The notes beneath the pieces were generated by a model, which saw nothing but the letters and a program-made list of their open reading frames with translations, had not been told where the DNA came from and ran no database searches. Shown here piece after piece: positions 17,034-27,123 of a stretch of 57,097 nt of DNA. Numbering within the stretch: position 1 is the first letter of the stretch; each line of letters opens with the position of its first letter. Position numbers and translations under genes: made by a program. The stretch is from NCBI GenBank assembly GCA_036340235.1, contig JAYYZE010000028.1:1-57097 (forward strand), written 5' to 3'. Origin of the DNA: GCA-2862585 sp036340235 (GTDB lineage: Bacteria > Bacteroidota > Bacteroidia > Flavobacteriales > UBA7312).

Positions 17034-17589
17034 TAGGTTTTACATTGCATTAATAGCTTTTCTTTTCATAGCATGCGATAACAACTATACTCCAAAGCCA
17101 AGGGGTTTTTCAAGAATCGATTTCCCACAAAAAGATTTAGTTGAGTCAAGCACGCATAAAAATCCATTTAGTTTTAAACATCCTAGCTATTGCTTGCTTA
17201 AGTATGAAACTAGTAATTCTTCGTGGTTTGATTTAAAATTTGTTGATTTTAACGGCACACTTCATATGAGCTATAAGCAGATATGCAAGAACCTCAACAA
17301 ATATACCGAAGAGTGTCGTGACTTAGCGTACAAACATGCCCAAAAAGCGGAAGCGATTACTGAGCAACGATTTGTCAATGACTCGCTGAAAGTGTATGGA
17401 ATGGTTTACACTTTTGAAGGGACAACTGCTACACCTTTGCAGTTTTATTTATCTGATAGTACATCGCATTTTGTTAGAGGTGCACTGTACTTCAACACAG
17501 CCTTAAATGACTCTATAAAACCAATCAGTAACTTTATAAAAGATGATGTTTACCAACTTATAGAAAGTTGGCAATGGAAAGATTTATAA
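17023..17589 (+). CDS. gldD: Gliding motility lipoprotein GldD
   Basis: 188-aa lipoprotein. The signal peptide ends in a lipobox (FIAC, Cys about residue 18). Then comes the conserved GldD opening YTPKPRGFSRIDFPQK. GldD is required for gliding and T9SS function in flavobacteria; its exact task is not known. The ATG lies inside the end of gldE, so the two are translationally coupled. Its 3' end overlaps the remains of a TonB-C pseudogene on the other strand. Confidence 0.94.
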   Translation: MKTNRFYIALIAFLFIACDNNYTPKPRGFSRIDFPQKDLVESSTHKNPFSFKHPSYCLLKYETSNSSWFDLKFVDFNGTLHMSYKQICKNLNKYTEECRDLAYKHAQKAEAITEQRFVNDSLKVYGMVYTFEGTTATPLQFYLSDSTSHFVRGALYFNTALNDSIKPISNFIKDDVYQLIESWQWKDL

Positions 17590-17994
17590 TTTGAAACTTA
17601 TAGGTAAAACTAACTTTACTTTTACCTTCTTACAATTTAGTTCGCCAGCTTTCCATCGGGGCATTTGTCTAATCAGTCATTTTACCTCATCTACAAAATA
17701 ATGTTTTCTGTCTTTCAAAGACACAATGTCTTCTGCTTGACCTTGTTGATTTACAACAAATTTCATAAAAAGTATGGCTTGTTCATTATTTTTCTTAGCC
17801 TCTTCAGGCTATTTGATGCCTTCATTGAAATATTTTATTAAGACCTCCATATCATCAAGAAATTTTGGAAATACGTCAACTGTTTCATAAACGGTATTAT
17901 TTGACAAAGACACATGAGATTCATGGGAGTTAGTTGCGTAAAGAATGGTTGACAATAATACAGCAATTAATAAAGAGAGAATAACGTTTTTCAT
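17584..17994 (-). pseudogene. TonB C-terminal-domain secreted protein, broken by two in-frame stops
   Basis: Reading from the ATG at 17994, a signal peptide leads into VDVFPKFLDDMEVLIKYF, then GIK-stop-PEEAKKNN, where TAG (17809-17811) replaces the Tyr usually found in the IKYPEEAKKN motif. The same frame continues to a second stop, TGA at 17677-17679 (EVK-stop-LIRQMPRWKAGE), and ends with VKLVLPISFKL and TAA. This is a complete TonB C-terminal domain in one frame with two nonsense changes and no frameshift. Intact relatives are periplasmic energy transducers or secreted copies. The first 61 codons are still open. Confidence 0.85.
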
Positions 17995-18058
17995 ACTTTT
18001 AGTTTTTAATGTTTGTAACCACTAATGTACTAGAAAAACTGTAAAACACAAATCCCCT

Positions 18059-18493
18059 TTACGTTAATCTACTTTTTACAATTTGTGCGATGATTTTCCC
18101 ATCAGCTTTTCCAGCCAACTTTTTATTGACAAGACTCATTACTTTTCCCATATCAGCCATACTACTAGCACCAATCTGACCTATTGTCTTAGAAACGATT
18201 TCTTTAATTTCATCTTGACTTAATTGCTTTGGCAAGAAGGACTGTAAAATGTCTGCTTGTGCTAGTTCGTCAGAGGCTAAATCTGATCGATTTTGTTGTT
18301 GATATATTTCGGCTGCTTCTTTGCGCTGTTTCAAAAGTTTTTGAATGATTTTTTGTTTTGCAAGCTCGTCTAAAGCTGTAGCTCCCTTTTGGGTTTCTGC
18401 TAACAAAAAAGCCGACTTTATGGCTCTTAATGTCGATAGTCTTATGCTATCCTTAGCCAACATGGCTTCTTTGATGTATTTATTGATGTCCAT
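18059..18493 (-). CDS. GatB/YqeY domain protein
   Basis: 144-aa YqeY-type protein, related to the tail domain of the GatB amidotransferase subunit. It has the typical opening KEAMLAKDSIRLSTLRAIKS and the conserved LPKQLS and MGKVMSLVNKKLAGKADG stretches. Cellular role unsettled; possible tRNA-linked function by homology only. It begins 2 nt after the ftsZ stop, so it is the last gene of the division cluster, a position common in Bacteroidota. Confidence 0.93.
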   Translation of the reverse strand: MDINKYIKEAMLAKDSIRLSTLRAIKSAFLLAETQKGATALDELAKQKIIQKLLKQRKEAAEIYQQQNRSDLASDELAQADILQSFLPKQLSQDEIKEIVSKTIGQIGASSMADMGKVMSLVNKKLAGKADGKIIAQIVKSRLT

Positions 18494-18495
18494 AC

Positions 18496-20130
18496 TTAGT
18501 CAACTTTTTTATGTAGAAAATTATTTGGTTTGATACTTGCACTATCATCCTCATCGGTTCCCAATACATAATTAGAATTTTCACTTTCAGAAGAGTGAAT
18601 CACGTCATCAAGCTTCACATCTCTACGCTTATAGGCGGGCTCAGACTCTAAATCGGTCAGGCCAGATGGTGTACGAAGCTTTAAGGTAATTTCTCTTAAT
18701 CGTTCCATTCGCTGACGACTTCTCATAGCCATTTGTTCAGCAGAGATGCCATGATGAATTTGAGTCATTTCTTCTTTTTCAGGGACCTGTTTGAGTTCTG
18801 AAATAACCTCTTCAGCCTCATCCTCCATTTCTAATGTATGAATTAATTTCTCTTCGTTATTTTCATCATAGTAACTATCTGAAGGCTCATCATTTTGTTG
18901 AATGTCATCATCAAGGGAGAGTGGAAAATCCATTGGGCTCTCTTCAGACGATTCTTCCTCTATGTTTAAGTCAAGTGTTGGCGCCTCTTTATGCAAGTCA
19001 AAATTAATAGTCGCTTGGGTATCACTTTCACTATAATCTAAGGATATACTATCATCTGTTATTGACTCAGGGGGAGTTGTCTTGACAGAATTATCTGCCT
19101 CCAAGTCATAGACTTTTGGTTGTTCGGCTTGTTCCGAATCAAAAACCTTGTTAACTTTAAAGCCAGTGGCAATGACTGTTACACTTATCTCATCATCCAT
19201 TCCATCTTCTACGCCAATTCCTTCAATGATGTTGACATCCGATCCAGCGACATCTTGTATATGTTTTTTGATGTTGAACAATTCAGTCATTCTGATTTCT
19301 TTTTCACCCGGTCCAGTTACTATTTTCAGCAATACTTGTTGTGCGCCACGAATATTATTATCATGAAGAAGTGGCGAATCAAGAGCGCCTTCTATGGCAT
19401 CGATGGCACGATTTTCTCCTGAAGCATACGCTTGCCCCATAACGGCACTACCACTATCTTTTAGAACTCTTTTTGCATCATTGAGATCAATGTTGACCAT
19501 TAGTGTTTGTGAGATGACTTCTGCTATTCCTTTAGTGGCTGTATTGAGCACTTCGTTGGCTTTTGCAAATGCTTTGCTCAGGGTTAAGTCACCATATACT
19601 TCAATAAGTTTGTCATTGTTAATAACAAGTAATGTATCAACATTTTCTCTCAGCTCTTGTAGACCACTTTCAGCATATTTTTTTCTGAACCCACCTTCAG
19701 TCCAAAATGGTACAGTAACTACTGCCACCGTAAGAATTTCTTTTTCTCTAGCAACTTTTGCTATCACAGGTGCAGCACCTGTGCCTGTACCTCCCCCCAT
19801 TCCAGCAGTAATGAACAACATTTTAGTATTGGTTTCCAGTAATTCGCTGATTCTATCAATGCTTTCCTCGGCAGCTTTTCTACCAACTTCAGGGTTAGCT
19901 CCTGCTCCTAGTCCTTCTGTAATTTCTGCACCAATTTGAATTTTGGTGGTGATGGGACTAGCTTCCAAGGCCTGTAAATCAGTGTTACAGACTGCAAAAT
20001 CCACTCCTTCGATGCCATGTTCATACATATAATTAACGGCGTTACTACCGCCGCCACCTACGCCAATTACCTTAATCACTGAGGATTGATTTTTTGGTAA
20101 ATCAAATGCTAATACACTTTCGTTTGTCAT
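18496..20130 (-). CDS. ftsZ: Cell division protein FtsZ
   Basis: 544-aa tubulin-like GTPase forming the division ring. The GTP-binding T4 loop GGGTGTGAAPV, the N-terminal GVGGGGSNAVNYM and the T7 region NIDLNDAKRVL are intact. The globular part ends near residue 320. A long acidic linker (~320-480), typical of Bacteroidota, explains the length, and a basic conserved region (MRSRQRMERLREITLKL, near 460) precedes the tail. Downstream of ftsA by 29 nt. Confidence 0.98.
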   Translation of the reverse strand: MTNESVLAFDLPKNQSSVIKVIGVGGGGSNAVNYMYEHGIEGVDFAVCNTDLQALEASPITTKIQIGAEITEGLGAGANPEVGRKAAEESIDRISELLETNTKMLFITAGMGGGTGTGAAPVIAKVAREKEILTVAVVTVPFWTEGGFRKKYAESGLQELRENVDTLLVINNDKLIEVYGDLTLSKAFAKANEVLNTATKGIAEVISQTLMVNIDLNDAKRVLKDSGSAVMGQAYASGENRAIDAIEGALDSPLLHDNNIRGAQQVLLKIVTGPGEKEIRMTELFNIKKHIQDVAGSDVNIIEGIGVEDGMDDEISVTVIATGFKVNKVFDSEQAEQPKVYDLEADNSVKTTPPESITDDSISLDYSESDTQATINFDLHKEAPTLDLNIEEESSEESPMDFPLSLDDDIQQNDEPSDSYYDENNEEKLIHTLEMEDEAEEVISELKQVPEKEEMTQIHHGISAEQMAMRSRQRMERLREITLKLRTPSGLTDLESEPAYKRRDVKLDDVIHSSESENSNYVLGTDEDDSASIKPNNFLHKKVD

Positions 20131-20159
20131 TGTTTTAAATATTAGTTATTAGTTATGTT

Positions 20160-21425
20160 TTATTCGTCGTTTGTTAAATACTTATCTATTTTATCGAGCA
20201 TTTTTTTAAAGAAATCACCCATACCACTAGCATTTTCTGATGGTATATTTTGAGATTCTTCTTGGCCTACATTTTCATCTAAATATTTCATTACCAGGCC
20301 GACACCAGTGGCGTACATTGGACTGCTAACGTCGATAGGTGAGTTGGATGATAAATGCTCATTTGGATAGCCAATTCTACATTCTATTCCGGTATGAAAC
20401 TCTACAAGTTGATTTATATGTTTTAATTGACTACCACCACCAGTCAATACAATACCAGTAATTAGTTTACGTTCGAAACCGGAATTTTTAATTTCATGGT
20501 GAACTAATTCGATTATTTCCTCTAACCGAGCTTGAATAATGTTAGCTAAGTTTTTCAGAGATATTTCTTTGGGCTCTCTGCCTCTCAAACCTGGAATTGA
20601 CACAATTTCATTATCTTTATTTTGACTTGCTAGTGCAGAGCCAAATTTTACTTTTAGCAGTTCAGCTTGATTTTCAAGGATAGAACATCCTTCTTTAATA
20701 TCTTGTGTAATGATATTTCCACCAAATGGAATAACAGCCGTATGTCTGATAATACCATCTTTAAAAATAGCAACATCGGTAGTACCCCCGCCAATATCAA
20801 CCAAAGCCACACCTGCTTCGAGTTCTTGAAAATCTAGTACTGAGGTGGCAGATGCAAGTGGTTCTAGTGTAAGACCTGTCATGGCAAGTTTTGCGTTGTT
20901 AACGCATTTTTTTATGTTTGAAATGGCAGCTGTTTGACCTGTAATTATGTGAAAATTAGCTTCTAATTGTACGCCCACCATTCCGCGCGGATCGGGAAAA
21001 TTATCTTGTTTATCGACGATGTATTCTTGTGGAATCACGTGAATTATTTCTTCTCCAGGTACCATCACTAACTTATACATATTTTGCATCAGTTTGTTGA
21101 TGTCTTCATCATTGATTTCAGTTTCTAGATTTTCTCTCACTAATTGCCCTCTGTGTTGGAGGCTTTTGATATGCTGACCTGCTATTCCAACATTTACATT
21201 TCTAATTTCTATGCCTGATACTTCTATGGCTTCTTCCAAAGCTTTTTGAATAGATAATGTGGTCTTATCAATATTGGCCACTATACCTCTCATAACACCC
21301 GTTGATGGCGCCTTGCCCATACCAAGAATTTCTATTTTTTGATGTTCATTTTTTCGACCAATTATGACCGTAATTTTGGTGGTGCCAATATCTAAGCCTA
21401 CTGCTATTTTTGAGTTGTTGTCCAT
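20160..21425 (-). CDS. ftsA: Cell division protein FtsA
   Basis: 421-aa actin-like protein that anchors FtsZ to the membrane. Phosphate-binding loops VGLDIGTTKITV (N terminus) and VDIGGGTTDVAIF (about residue 205), and the adenosine motif TGIVLTGGGSQL, are present. The C-terminal amphipathic helix (FFKKMLDKIDKYL) would bind the membrane. Lies between ftsQ (3-nt gap) and ftsZ. Confidence 0.97.
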   Translation of the reverse strand: MDNNSKIAVGLDIGTTKITVIIGRKNEHQKIEILGMGKAPSTGVMRGIVANIDKTTLSIQKALEEAIEVSGIEIRNVNVGIAGQHIKSLQHRGQLVRENLETEINDEDINKLMQNMYKLVMVPGEEIIHVIPQEYIVDKQDNFPDPRGMVGVQLEANFHIITGQTAAISNIKKCVNNAKLAMTGLTLEPLASATSVLDFQELEAGVALVDIGGGTTDVAIFKDGIIRHTAVIPFGGNIITQDIKEGCSILENQAELLKVKFGSALASQNKDNEIVSIPGLRGREPKEISLKNLANIIQARLEEIIELVHHEIKNSGFERKLITGIVLTGGGSQLKHINQLVEFHTGIECRIGYPNEHLSSNSPIDVSSPMYATGVGLVMKYLDENVGQEESQNIPSENASGMGDFFKKMLDKIDKYLTNDE

Positions 21426-21428
21426 AAT

Positions 21429-22154
21429 TTATTTTTTTACACAAACGATTTGATCTTTATACTTCAGATTGATTTGCTGGTAATTATTCCATCCTGTTTG
21501 CTGAACTCCTCGCTCGTAAAAGAGCTTTAATTTTTTAAACTTACCTTTGTAATCATCGATTCCTCCTAGCAATATAGTATGATTTCCTACTCTAGGAATT
21601 AGCTCAATATCTCGTTGGGCATCCACATAGATTTGAACAATCTGTGATTTCCAAAATGGAATTGAGTTTATATGTTTTGCTAACTGGTGTACTTTCCTTA
21701 AGTCTAAACTATCTTTGATATGTCCATTTGCCACAAGAATTCGCTCGGTATGATTAAGTGACAAATCGAAAATAGCTCCATTTCTGTCCATATAAAACTC
21801 TTGCCCACTCAACTGTTTTACTCTTACAATTGGATTCTTTTGCTGAACCTCAACATGTAAACAATTGTCCAAAGAAATATATACTTCTGCGTTCTCAATA
21901 GAAGATTTGTTTTCAATATTCATTTCTATGCTATGAAGCGGCAATTGATTAATAGGATAACCTATTATGCTATCAACCTCAGACTCTATCATTAATAACA
22001 CATCACCATGTGTTAAGAATGAAGGGGTGTTGTTCAGTAAATTAATTTTATAATCTTGACACTTATTACTTTTGTGACGCATATTGGTGAATCCCAAAAC
22101 ACCTATTAACAGTGCAATGAAAAACAACTGAAGAATCACTTTAGTTAGTTTCAT
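21429..22154 (-). CDS. ftsQ: Cell division protein FtsQ/DivIB
   Basis: 241-aa bitopic protein: one N-terminal membrane helix (ILQLFFIALLIGVLGF) and a periplasmic region with a POTRA-like and beta domain. Sequence conservation in this family is low, but position between murC and ftsA, topology and length all fit. It links FtsL/FtsB to the rest of the divisome. The ATG lies inside the murC 3' end (14-nt overlap). Confidence 0.9.
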   Translation of the reverse strand: MKLTKVILQLFFIALLIGVLGFTNMRHKSNKCQDYKINLLNNTPSFLTHGDVLLMIESEVDSIIGYPINQLPLHSIEMNIENKSSIENAEVYISLDNCLHVEVQQKNPIVRVKQLSGQEFYMDRNGAIFDLSLNHTERILVANGHIKDSLDLRKVHQLAKHINSIPFWKSQIVQIYVDAQRDIELIPRVGNHTILLGGIDDYKGKFKKLKLFYERGVQQTGWNNYQQINLKYKDQIVCVKK

Positions 22155-23544
22155 TATTGTAGTATTTAGTTAATGGTTCTACAAATTGGTCGATATCACC
22201 TGCTCCTAGCGTTAATAACACTTCTCTTTTTGGGTGGGTTAAAATCTGTAAGAGGTCCTCTTTTGAGACTTTGTTTTTCTGTTTTTGAGTAATTTTTTTG
22301 AGTAAGACTTCAGAACTAACCCCCTCCAAAGGTAGCTCTCTGGCAGGGTAAATGTCAAGCAAAATAACCTCATCGGCTAATGACAAAGATTGAGCAAAAT
22401 CATCTAAAAAATCTCTAGTTCTTGTGAAAAGATGAGGTTGAAAAACCACAGTAATTTTTTTATCAGGATAAAGCAGCTTACTAGTTTGTATGGTAGCACT
22501 TATCTCTTCTGGGTGGTGGGCATAATCATCAATATACACGTATTTGCCTTGAGCATGGTATTCAAAACGCCTCTTTACACCGCTAAATACCTCAACAGCT
22601 GGTTTTATTTCTTGGGCGTTCGCACCAAGGTTAGAGGCCACTACGATAGCTGCTAAGGTATTTTCAACATTGTGAAGTCCTGGAAGCTTAAGATTAATAT
22701 TTTTTAACTCAAACTCATATACCTGACCTGGAAGAATGTCTTTGTAGTTGACATCAAAAAGTTGACAAGCGTTTTCTATTCTCATGTGAGTCGCTATGTT
22801 GTCAGCTTTTTGTATGGCTGAATAAGTCATCATAAAAACATCCGATGAAATTTCAAATTCTACATCGATGGATTTGTTAAACAACAACATGCCTCCTGGC
22901 TTTATGTTCTTTACAAATTTTTGGAAAGTGGAGACTAGGTCATTTTTATCCTTATACACATCCATGTGATCAGAATCAACTGACGTTATGATGACAATAT
23001 CTGGATTAAGCTGTAGAAATGAACGATCGTACTCGTCGGCTTCAACCACCACAATATTACCTTTTTCAGAAAGTAAAAGATTTGAGTTAAAATTAGTACT
23101 TATACCACCTAAAAACGCAGTGCAGTAGATATCACATTCTTTCAGTATATGAGCCAGTATACAGGAAGTGGTTGTTTTTCCGTGAGTTCCTGAAATGGCA
23201 ATGGTGTAGGCATCTTGCGTTACTAACCCTAAAAGGTCGGCTCGTTTCATCAGTTGCCACTTTTTTGACTTAAAATATGTTAATTGAGGACTATCTAAAC
23301 TAACCGCAGGTGTATATACAACCATTAGATTGTGAGGATGACTGTTTATTATGTCAGACGGAATGTGATTAACGTCAAAGTGAATATCAATACCCTCTGA
23401 TATTAGCTCATCAGTTAAATCAGTTGAATTTCTATCATAACCACTTACCTGTAATCCCTTGGCATGAAAATAGCGCGCCAAAGCAGACATTCCTATGCCA
23501 CCTATGCCCACAAAATAAAATTTCTCAAATAAGTTTATGTTCAT
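22141..23544 (-). CDS. murC: UDP-N-acetylmuramate-L-alanine ligase
   Basis: 467-aa Mur ligase adding L-Ala to UDP-MurNAc. It has the nucleotide-sugar loop FVGIGGIGMSALARYF at the N terminus, the ATP loop GTHGKTTTS (about residue 118), EADEYDRSF, and the C-terminal domain containing DDYAHHPEEI. Overlaps murG by 4 nt upstream and ftsQ downstream. Confidence 0.98.
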   Translation of the reverse strand: MNINLFEKFYFVGIGGIGMSALARYFHAKGLQVSGYDRNSTDLTDELISEGIDIHFDVNHIPSDIINSHPHNLMVVYTPAVSLDSPQLTYFKSKKWQLMKRADLLGLVTQDAYTIAISGTHGKTTTSCILAHILKECDIYCTAFLGGISTNFNSNLLLSEKGNIVVVEADEYDRSFLQLNPDIVIITSVDSDHMDVYKDKNDLVSTFQKFVKNIKPGGMLLFNKSIDVEFEISSDVFMMTYSAIQKADNIATHMRIENACQLFDVNYKDILPGQVYEFELKNINLKLPGLHNVENTLAAIVVASNLGANAQEIKPAVEVFSGVKRRFEYHAQGKYVYIDDYAHHPEEISATIQTSKLLYPDKKITVVFQPHLFTRTRDFLDDFAQSLSLADEVILLDIYPARELPLEGVSSEVLLKKITQKQKNKVSKEDLLQILTHPKREVLLTLGAGDIDQFVEPLTKYYNNETN

Positions 23545-24638
23545 GGCTTAATCAATTTTAAAACTTCATCAACGATCATTTCTGAGGAATTAGCTATTGC
23601 TAACGATTGAATATTTTTGGCAAGTTCATATTGCTTATCTTGGTCTTTTAATATAGCCGTTATTTGTGACCCTAGTAATTTTTGTGCTTCATTGTCTTTA
23701 ATCATCACAGCAGCTTTCTTTTGAACTAATGATTGAGCATTTTTGGTTTGATGATCCTCTGCTACGTTTGGGGAGGGAATCAGAATTACAGGTTTTCCTA
23801 CTAAGCACAATTCTGAGATTGTGCTAGCGCCAGCGCGTGAAATTATTAAATCGGCGACATTGTATGCCATATCCATGTTGTATATAAATGGATAACTTTG
23901 AGCATGTGGTAATTTATCACAAATAGTAGTTGCTGATTGTTCAAAAGCTTTGCCGGTTTGCCATATCAACTGTATTCCTTTCTCATCCAATTCTTTGGCC
24001 ATATTTGCTATTGATTGGTTGATGGTTCTAGCTCCTAGGCTCCCACCTATCACGAGTAAGACCACTTTATGTTCATCCAAATTAAACGCTTTAAGGCATT
24101 TTTGTTTTTTACGCCCGTTATTTACAAGATCTTGTCGAATAGGATTTCCAAGCATTAGCAATTTATCCTTTGGAAAAAATCGTTGCATGTTGTCATAGGC
24201 AACGCAAATTTTTTGCACCGAGCTAGCTAATAACCTATTGGTTATTCCAGGATATGAATTTTGCTCTTGTATTAGTGCAGGAATAGACAATCTCGAGGCT
24301 ACAAAAAGTAGAGGCCCGCTAGCATATCCACCTGTGCCAACAACAACGTCAGGTTTAAAGTGTTTGATAATTCGGTACGACTTCCATAGGCTTGACAATA
24401 ACTTGAATGGAAACAAAATATTAGACAAATTACGCCAATTTCGCTGAATACCACTGATTGTTAGTCCAATAATTGGGTAGCCTGCTTTAGGCACTTTTTC
24501 CATTTCCATTCTTCCCTTTGCACCTACAAATAAAATATCCGCATTACTAATTCTATCTTTAATTTCATTAGCAATAGAAATTGCCGGAAATATATGGCCA
24601 CCTGTGCCACCCCCACTTATTATAACTCTAACTGACAT
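23541..24638 (-). CDS. murG: UDP-GlcNAc:lipid I GlcNAc transferase MurG
   Basis: 365-aa GT-B glycosyltransferase converting lipid I to lipid II at the inner face of the membrane. N-terminal ISGGGTGGHIFPAISIA and VVGTGGYASGP, and the C-terminal UDP-GlcNAc site SRAGASTISEL, are intact. It overlaps ftsW by 11 nt and murC by 4 nt, indicating tight translational coupling. Confidence 0.98.
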   Translation of the reverse strand: MSVRVIISGGGTGGHIFPAISIANEIKDRISNADILFVGAKGRMEMEKVPKAGYPIIGLTISGIQRNWRNLSNILFPFKLLSSLWKSYRIIKHFKPDVVVGTGGYASGPLLFVASRLSIPALIQEQNSYPGITNRLLASSVQKICVAYDNMQRFFPKDKLLMLGNPIRQDLVNNGRKKQKCLKAFNLDEHKVVLLVIGGSLGARTINQSIANMAKELDEKGIQLIWQTGKAFEQSATTICDKLPHAQSYPFIYNMDMAYNVADLIISRAGASTISELCLVGKPVILIPSPNVAEDHQTKNAQSLVQKKAAVMIKDNEAQKLLGSQITAILKDQDKQYELAKNIQSLAIANSSEMIVDEVLKLIKP

Positions 24639-25794
24639 TGGCCTTAATTGTTGACGCGTTAATACTTTTACTAGCGCTTAAAATGACTCCAAGTGTTACG
24701 CAAGTAAATAAGACAGAAACACCACCCATGCTTATCAATGGTAAGGTTTGACCAGTAACTGGAAATAAATCAACAGCAACCGCCATATTTACAAAGGCTT
24801 GAAAGACTATGGCCATGGATAATCCAGCACCCAAATAAGCTGCTAGCGGGTCAGATGATAAATTAAATATGCGTTTACCTCTTAACAATAATATGGTGTA
24901 TGAAAACACCACTGCAAACCCACCCAGCACACCCCATTCTTCTATTAAAATAGCGTATACGTAGTCAGAATTAGGCAATGGCAAAACATTTCGCTGTGTA
25001 CTATTTCCTGGTCCTCTCCCTTTAATTCCACCATTGACAACGGCTATTTTAGCATGAGTAACTTGATAAAACTCATCGCTGTTTGGTATCGATTCATTAG
25101 AAAAATTCTTAACCCTATTGACCCATGTTTGGGCTCTTGGGAAGGTCTTTTGCACTGAGGGTACACTTAATGACAGAGCGATAACTATAGCGCCCATTCC
25201 AATTATTCCTGCTACCAATAAAAACAAATACCTGAACGGAACACCACCAAGGTATAGTAACATAAGATTGACTACAAAAATTAAAGCCGCCGTAGAAAAA
25301 TTAGCTGGAAAAATAATAGCACAAACTAAAATTAACGGAGCGAATAATTTCCACACAACGCTTTTTAAATCCGCTATTTGGTCTTTGTTTTTAACCAACT
25401 GACGAGCCAAAAACATAGTAATGGCTAATTTTCCAATTTCGAAGGTATTGATGGGCATATCGGCTATTGTAATCCATCTGTTAGCATCATTTAAAGAGGT
25501 ACCAAAAAGTACTGTATAAAGTAATATTGGTATAGAAACTATAAACCCTAATTGACCAAGTCTTGAAAAATACTTATAAGGAATTTTGTGTATAAAATAC
25601 ACTAGAAAAAGACCAACAATCAAAAAACGACAGTGCTTAAAAAAAAGATACCAAGTATTGCCTTGATGAGAAACATAGGCGAGACCTCCTGTTGCGCTAT
25701 ATACAACAACGATGGAAACAATAACTAGGAAGAATATAATCGCCCAAATGCGAATATCACCCTCCAAATTTATGTATTTATTGGCCCATTTCAT
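24628..25794 (-). CDS. ftsW: Peptidoglycan glycosyltransferase FtsW
   Basis: 388-aa SEDS-family polymerase for septal peptidoglycan with about ten membrane spans. The family motifs NDANRWI, GGVKGRGPGNSTQ-like loop (here NGGIKGRGPGNS) and FPVTGQTLPLISMGGVSVL are present. Works with the PBP transpeptidase at 29794-31872. Starts directly after murD (adjacent coordinates). Confidence 0.97.
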   Translation of the reverse strand: MKWANKYINLEGDIRIWAIIFFLVIVSIVVVYSATGGLAYVSHQGNTWYLFFKHCRFLIVGLFLVYFIHKIPYKYFSRLGQLGFIVSIPILLYTVLFGTSLNDANRWITIADMPINTFEIGKLAITMFLARQLVKNKDQIADLKSVVWKLFAPLILVCAIIFPANFSTAALIFVVNLMLLYLGGVPFRYLFLLVAGIIGMGAIVIALSLSVPSVQKTFPRAQTWVNRVKNFSNESIPNSDEFYQVTHAKIAVVNGGIKGRGPGNSTQRNVLPLPNSDYVYAILIEEWGVLGGFAVVFSYTILLLRGKRIFNLSSDPLAAYLGAGLSMAIVFQAFVNMAVAVDLFPVTGQTLPLISMGGVSVLFTCVTLGVILSASKSINASTIKANVS

Positions 25795-27123
25795 TTACAG
25801 TTTTCTTATCATGGATTTAAATTCGTGACCTCTGTGCTCATAGTTTTCAAACAAATCAAAACTGGCGCATGCAGGCGATAATAATACGGCATCTCCTTTG
25901 CAGGCACATTCGTATGAAAGGTTAACGGCCTTTTCCATATCATTTGCAAAATGCATTTGTACACCTAAATTTTGAAAAGCGCTTTTGATATTATCTACTT
26001 CCTCACCTAAACAAATAATGGTGGTTACTTTTTCTTTAACTAGAGGAATCAGAGAAGAATAATCGTTACCTTTATCAATTCCTCCAACGATCCAAATTGT
26101 TTTTTTAGTCATACTCTCTAGTGCATACCATGTTGAGTTAACATTAGTCGCTTTTGAATCGTTGATAAACTCAATTCCATGAACCATAATAACTCTTTCC
26201 AAGCGATGTTCTACATTTTTAAAATCGATTAGACTTTCTCTTATGATGTCTTTATTTAAATCTAATATACGCGCGGCAATAGAGGCGGCCATTGAGTTGT
26301 AAATATTATGCTTTCCCTGAAGCGCAAGCTGTTGAATATTCATATTAAATATGGTTTGTTTAACATTAATTATTAGTTCATCATTATCTAAATAAGCGCC
26401 CTGAACCATGCTTCTTTCTGAAATGCTGAAGGGCATTTTATGAGCCGCTGTATTTAGATGTTTCATTATGTTTTTATCGTCAACACAATAGATTAGAAAA
26501 TCATCTTTGCATTGATTCATTGTTATCCTTAACTTAGATTGAATGTAGTTTGTCATACTATTTTCGTACCTGTCTAAATGATCTTCAGTAATATTAAGTA
26601 GTACGGCAATGAAGGGCTTGAAAGTTTGAATACCATCTAGTTGAAAGCTACTGATTTCAAGTACGTAGTAGTCAAAATCGTGATTAGCCACCTGCATTGC
26701 AAAGCTTTGACCGATATTACCAGCTATCCCGACATTAAGACCCGCTTTCTTCAGGATATGACCCAACAGAAGTGTGGTAGTAGTTTTTCCATTACTGCCA
26801 GTAATTGCAATTATTTTTGCCTTGGTATGAATAACGGCAAATTCAATTTCAGAAATCACCTCAATACCTACGTTTTTTAATTCTTTTATTAGCGGTATGG
26901 TGTCAGGAATTCCTGGGCTTTTAACAATTATATCTGCGTCTAACAGAATCTGTTTTGTATGCCTATTTTCCTCCCATTCAATCTCATAATTTTTAAGAAC
27001 GTTTTTGTATTTCTCCTTTATTGATCCATTGTCAGAAAGAAATACCTTGTATCCCTTTTGGTGTGCTAAAACAGCTGCTCCACATCCGCTTTCTCCGCCG
27101 CCTAGCACCACCACTTTTTCCAT
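25795..27123 (-). CDS. murD: UDP-MurNAc-L-Ala-D-glutamate ligase
   Basis: 442-aa Mur ligase adding D-Glu. N-terminal VVLGGGESGCGAAVLA binds UDP-sugar, the ATP loop is ITGSNGKTTTT (about residue 110), and HRLERV plus FINDSKATN are the conserved ligase motifs. The frame extends to 27180, but the ATG at 27123 overlaps the mraY stop (TAATG) and gives the family N terminus. Confidence 0.98.
   Translation of the reverse strand: MEKVVVLGGGESGCGAAVLAHQKGYKVFLSDNGSIKEKYKNVLKNYEIEWEENRHTKQILLDADIIVKSPGIPDTIPLIKELKNVGIEVISEIEFAVIHTKAKIIAITGSNGKTTTTLLLGHILKKAGLNVGIAGNIGQSFAMQVANHDFDYYVLEISSFQLDGIQTFKPFIAVLLNITEDHLDRYENSMTNYIQSKLRITMNQCKDDFLIYCVDDKNIMKHLNTAAHKMPFSISERSMVQGAYLDNDELIINVKQTIFNMNIQQLALQGKHNIYNSMAASIAARILDLNKDIIRESLIDFKNVEHRLERVIMVHGIEFINDSKATNVNSTWYALESMTKKTIWIVGGIDKGNDYSSLIPLVKEKVTTIICLGEEVDNIKSAFQNLGVQMHFANDMEKAVNLSYECACKGDAVLLSPACASFDLFENYEHRGHEFKSMIRKL

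Noticed and set aside
17590..18058. A short 61-aa secreted peptide as an intact gene (17809-17994)
   Set aside because: The sequence after its stop continues as a TonB C-terminal domain in the same frame, so it is the start of a broken gene.
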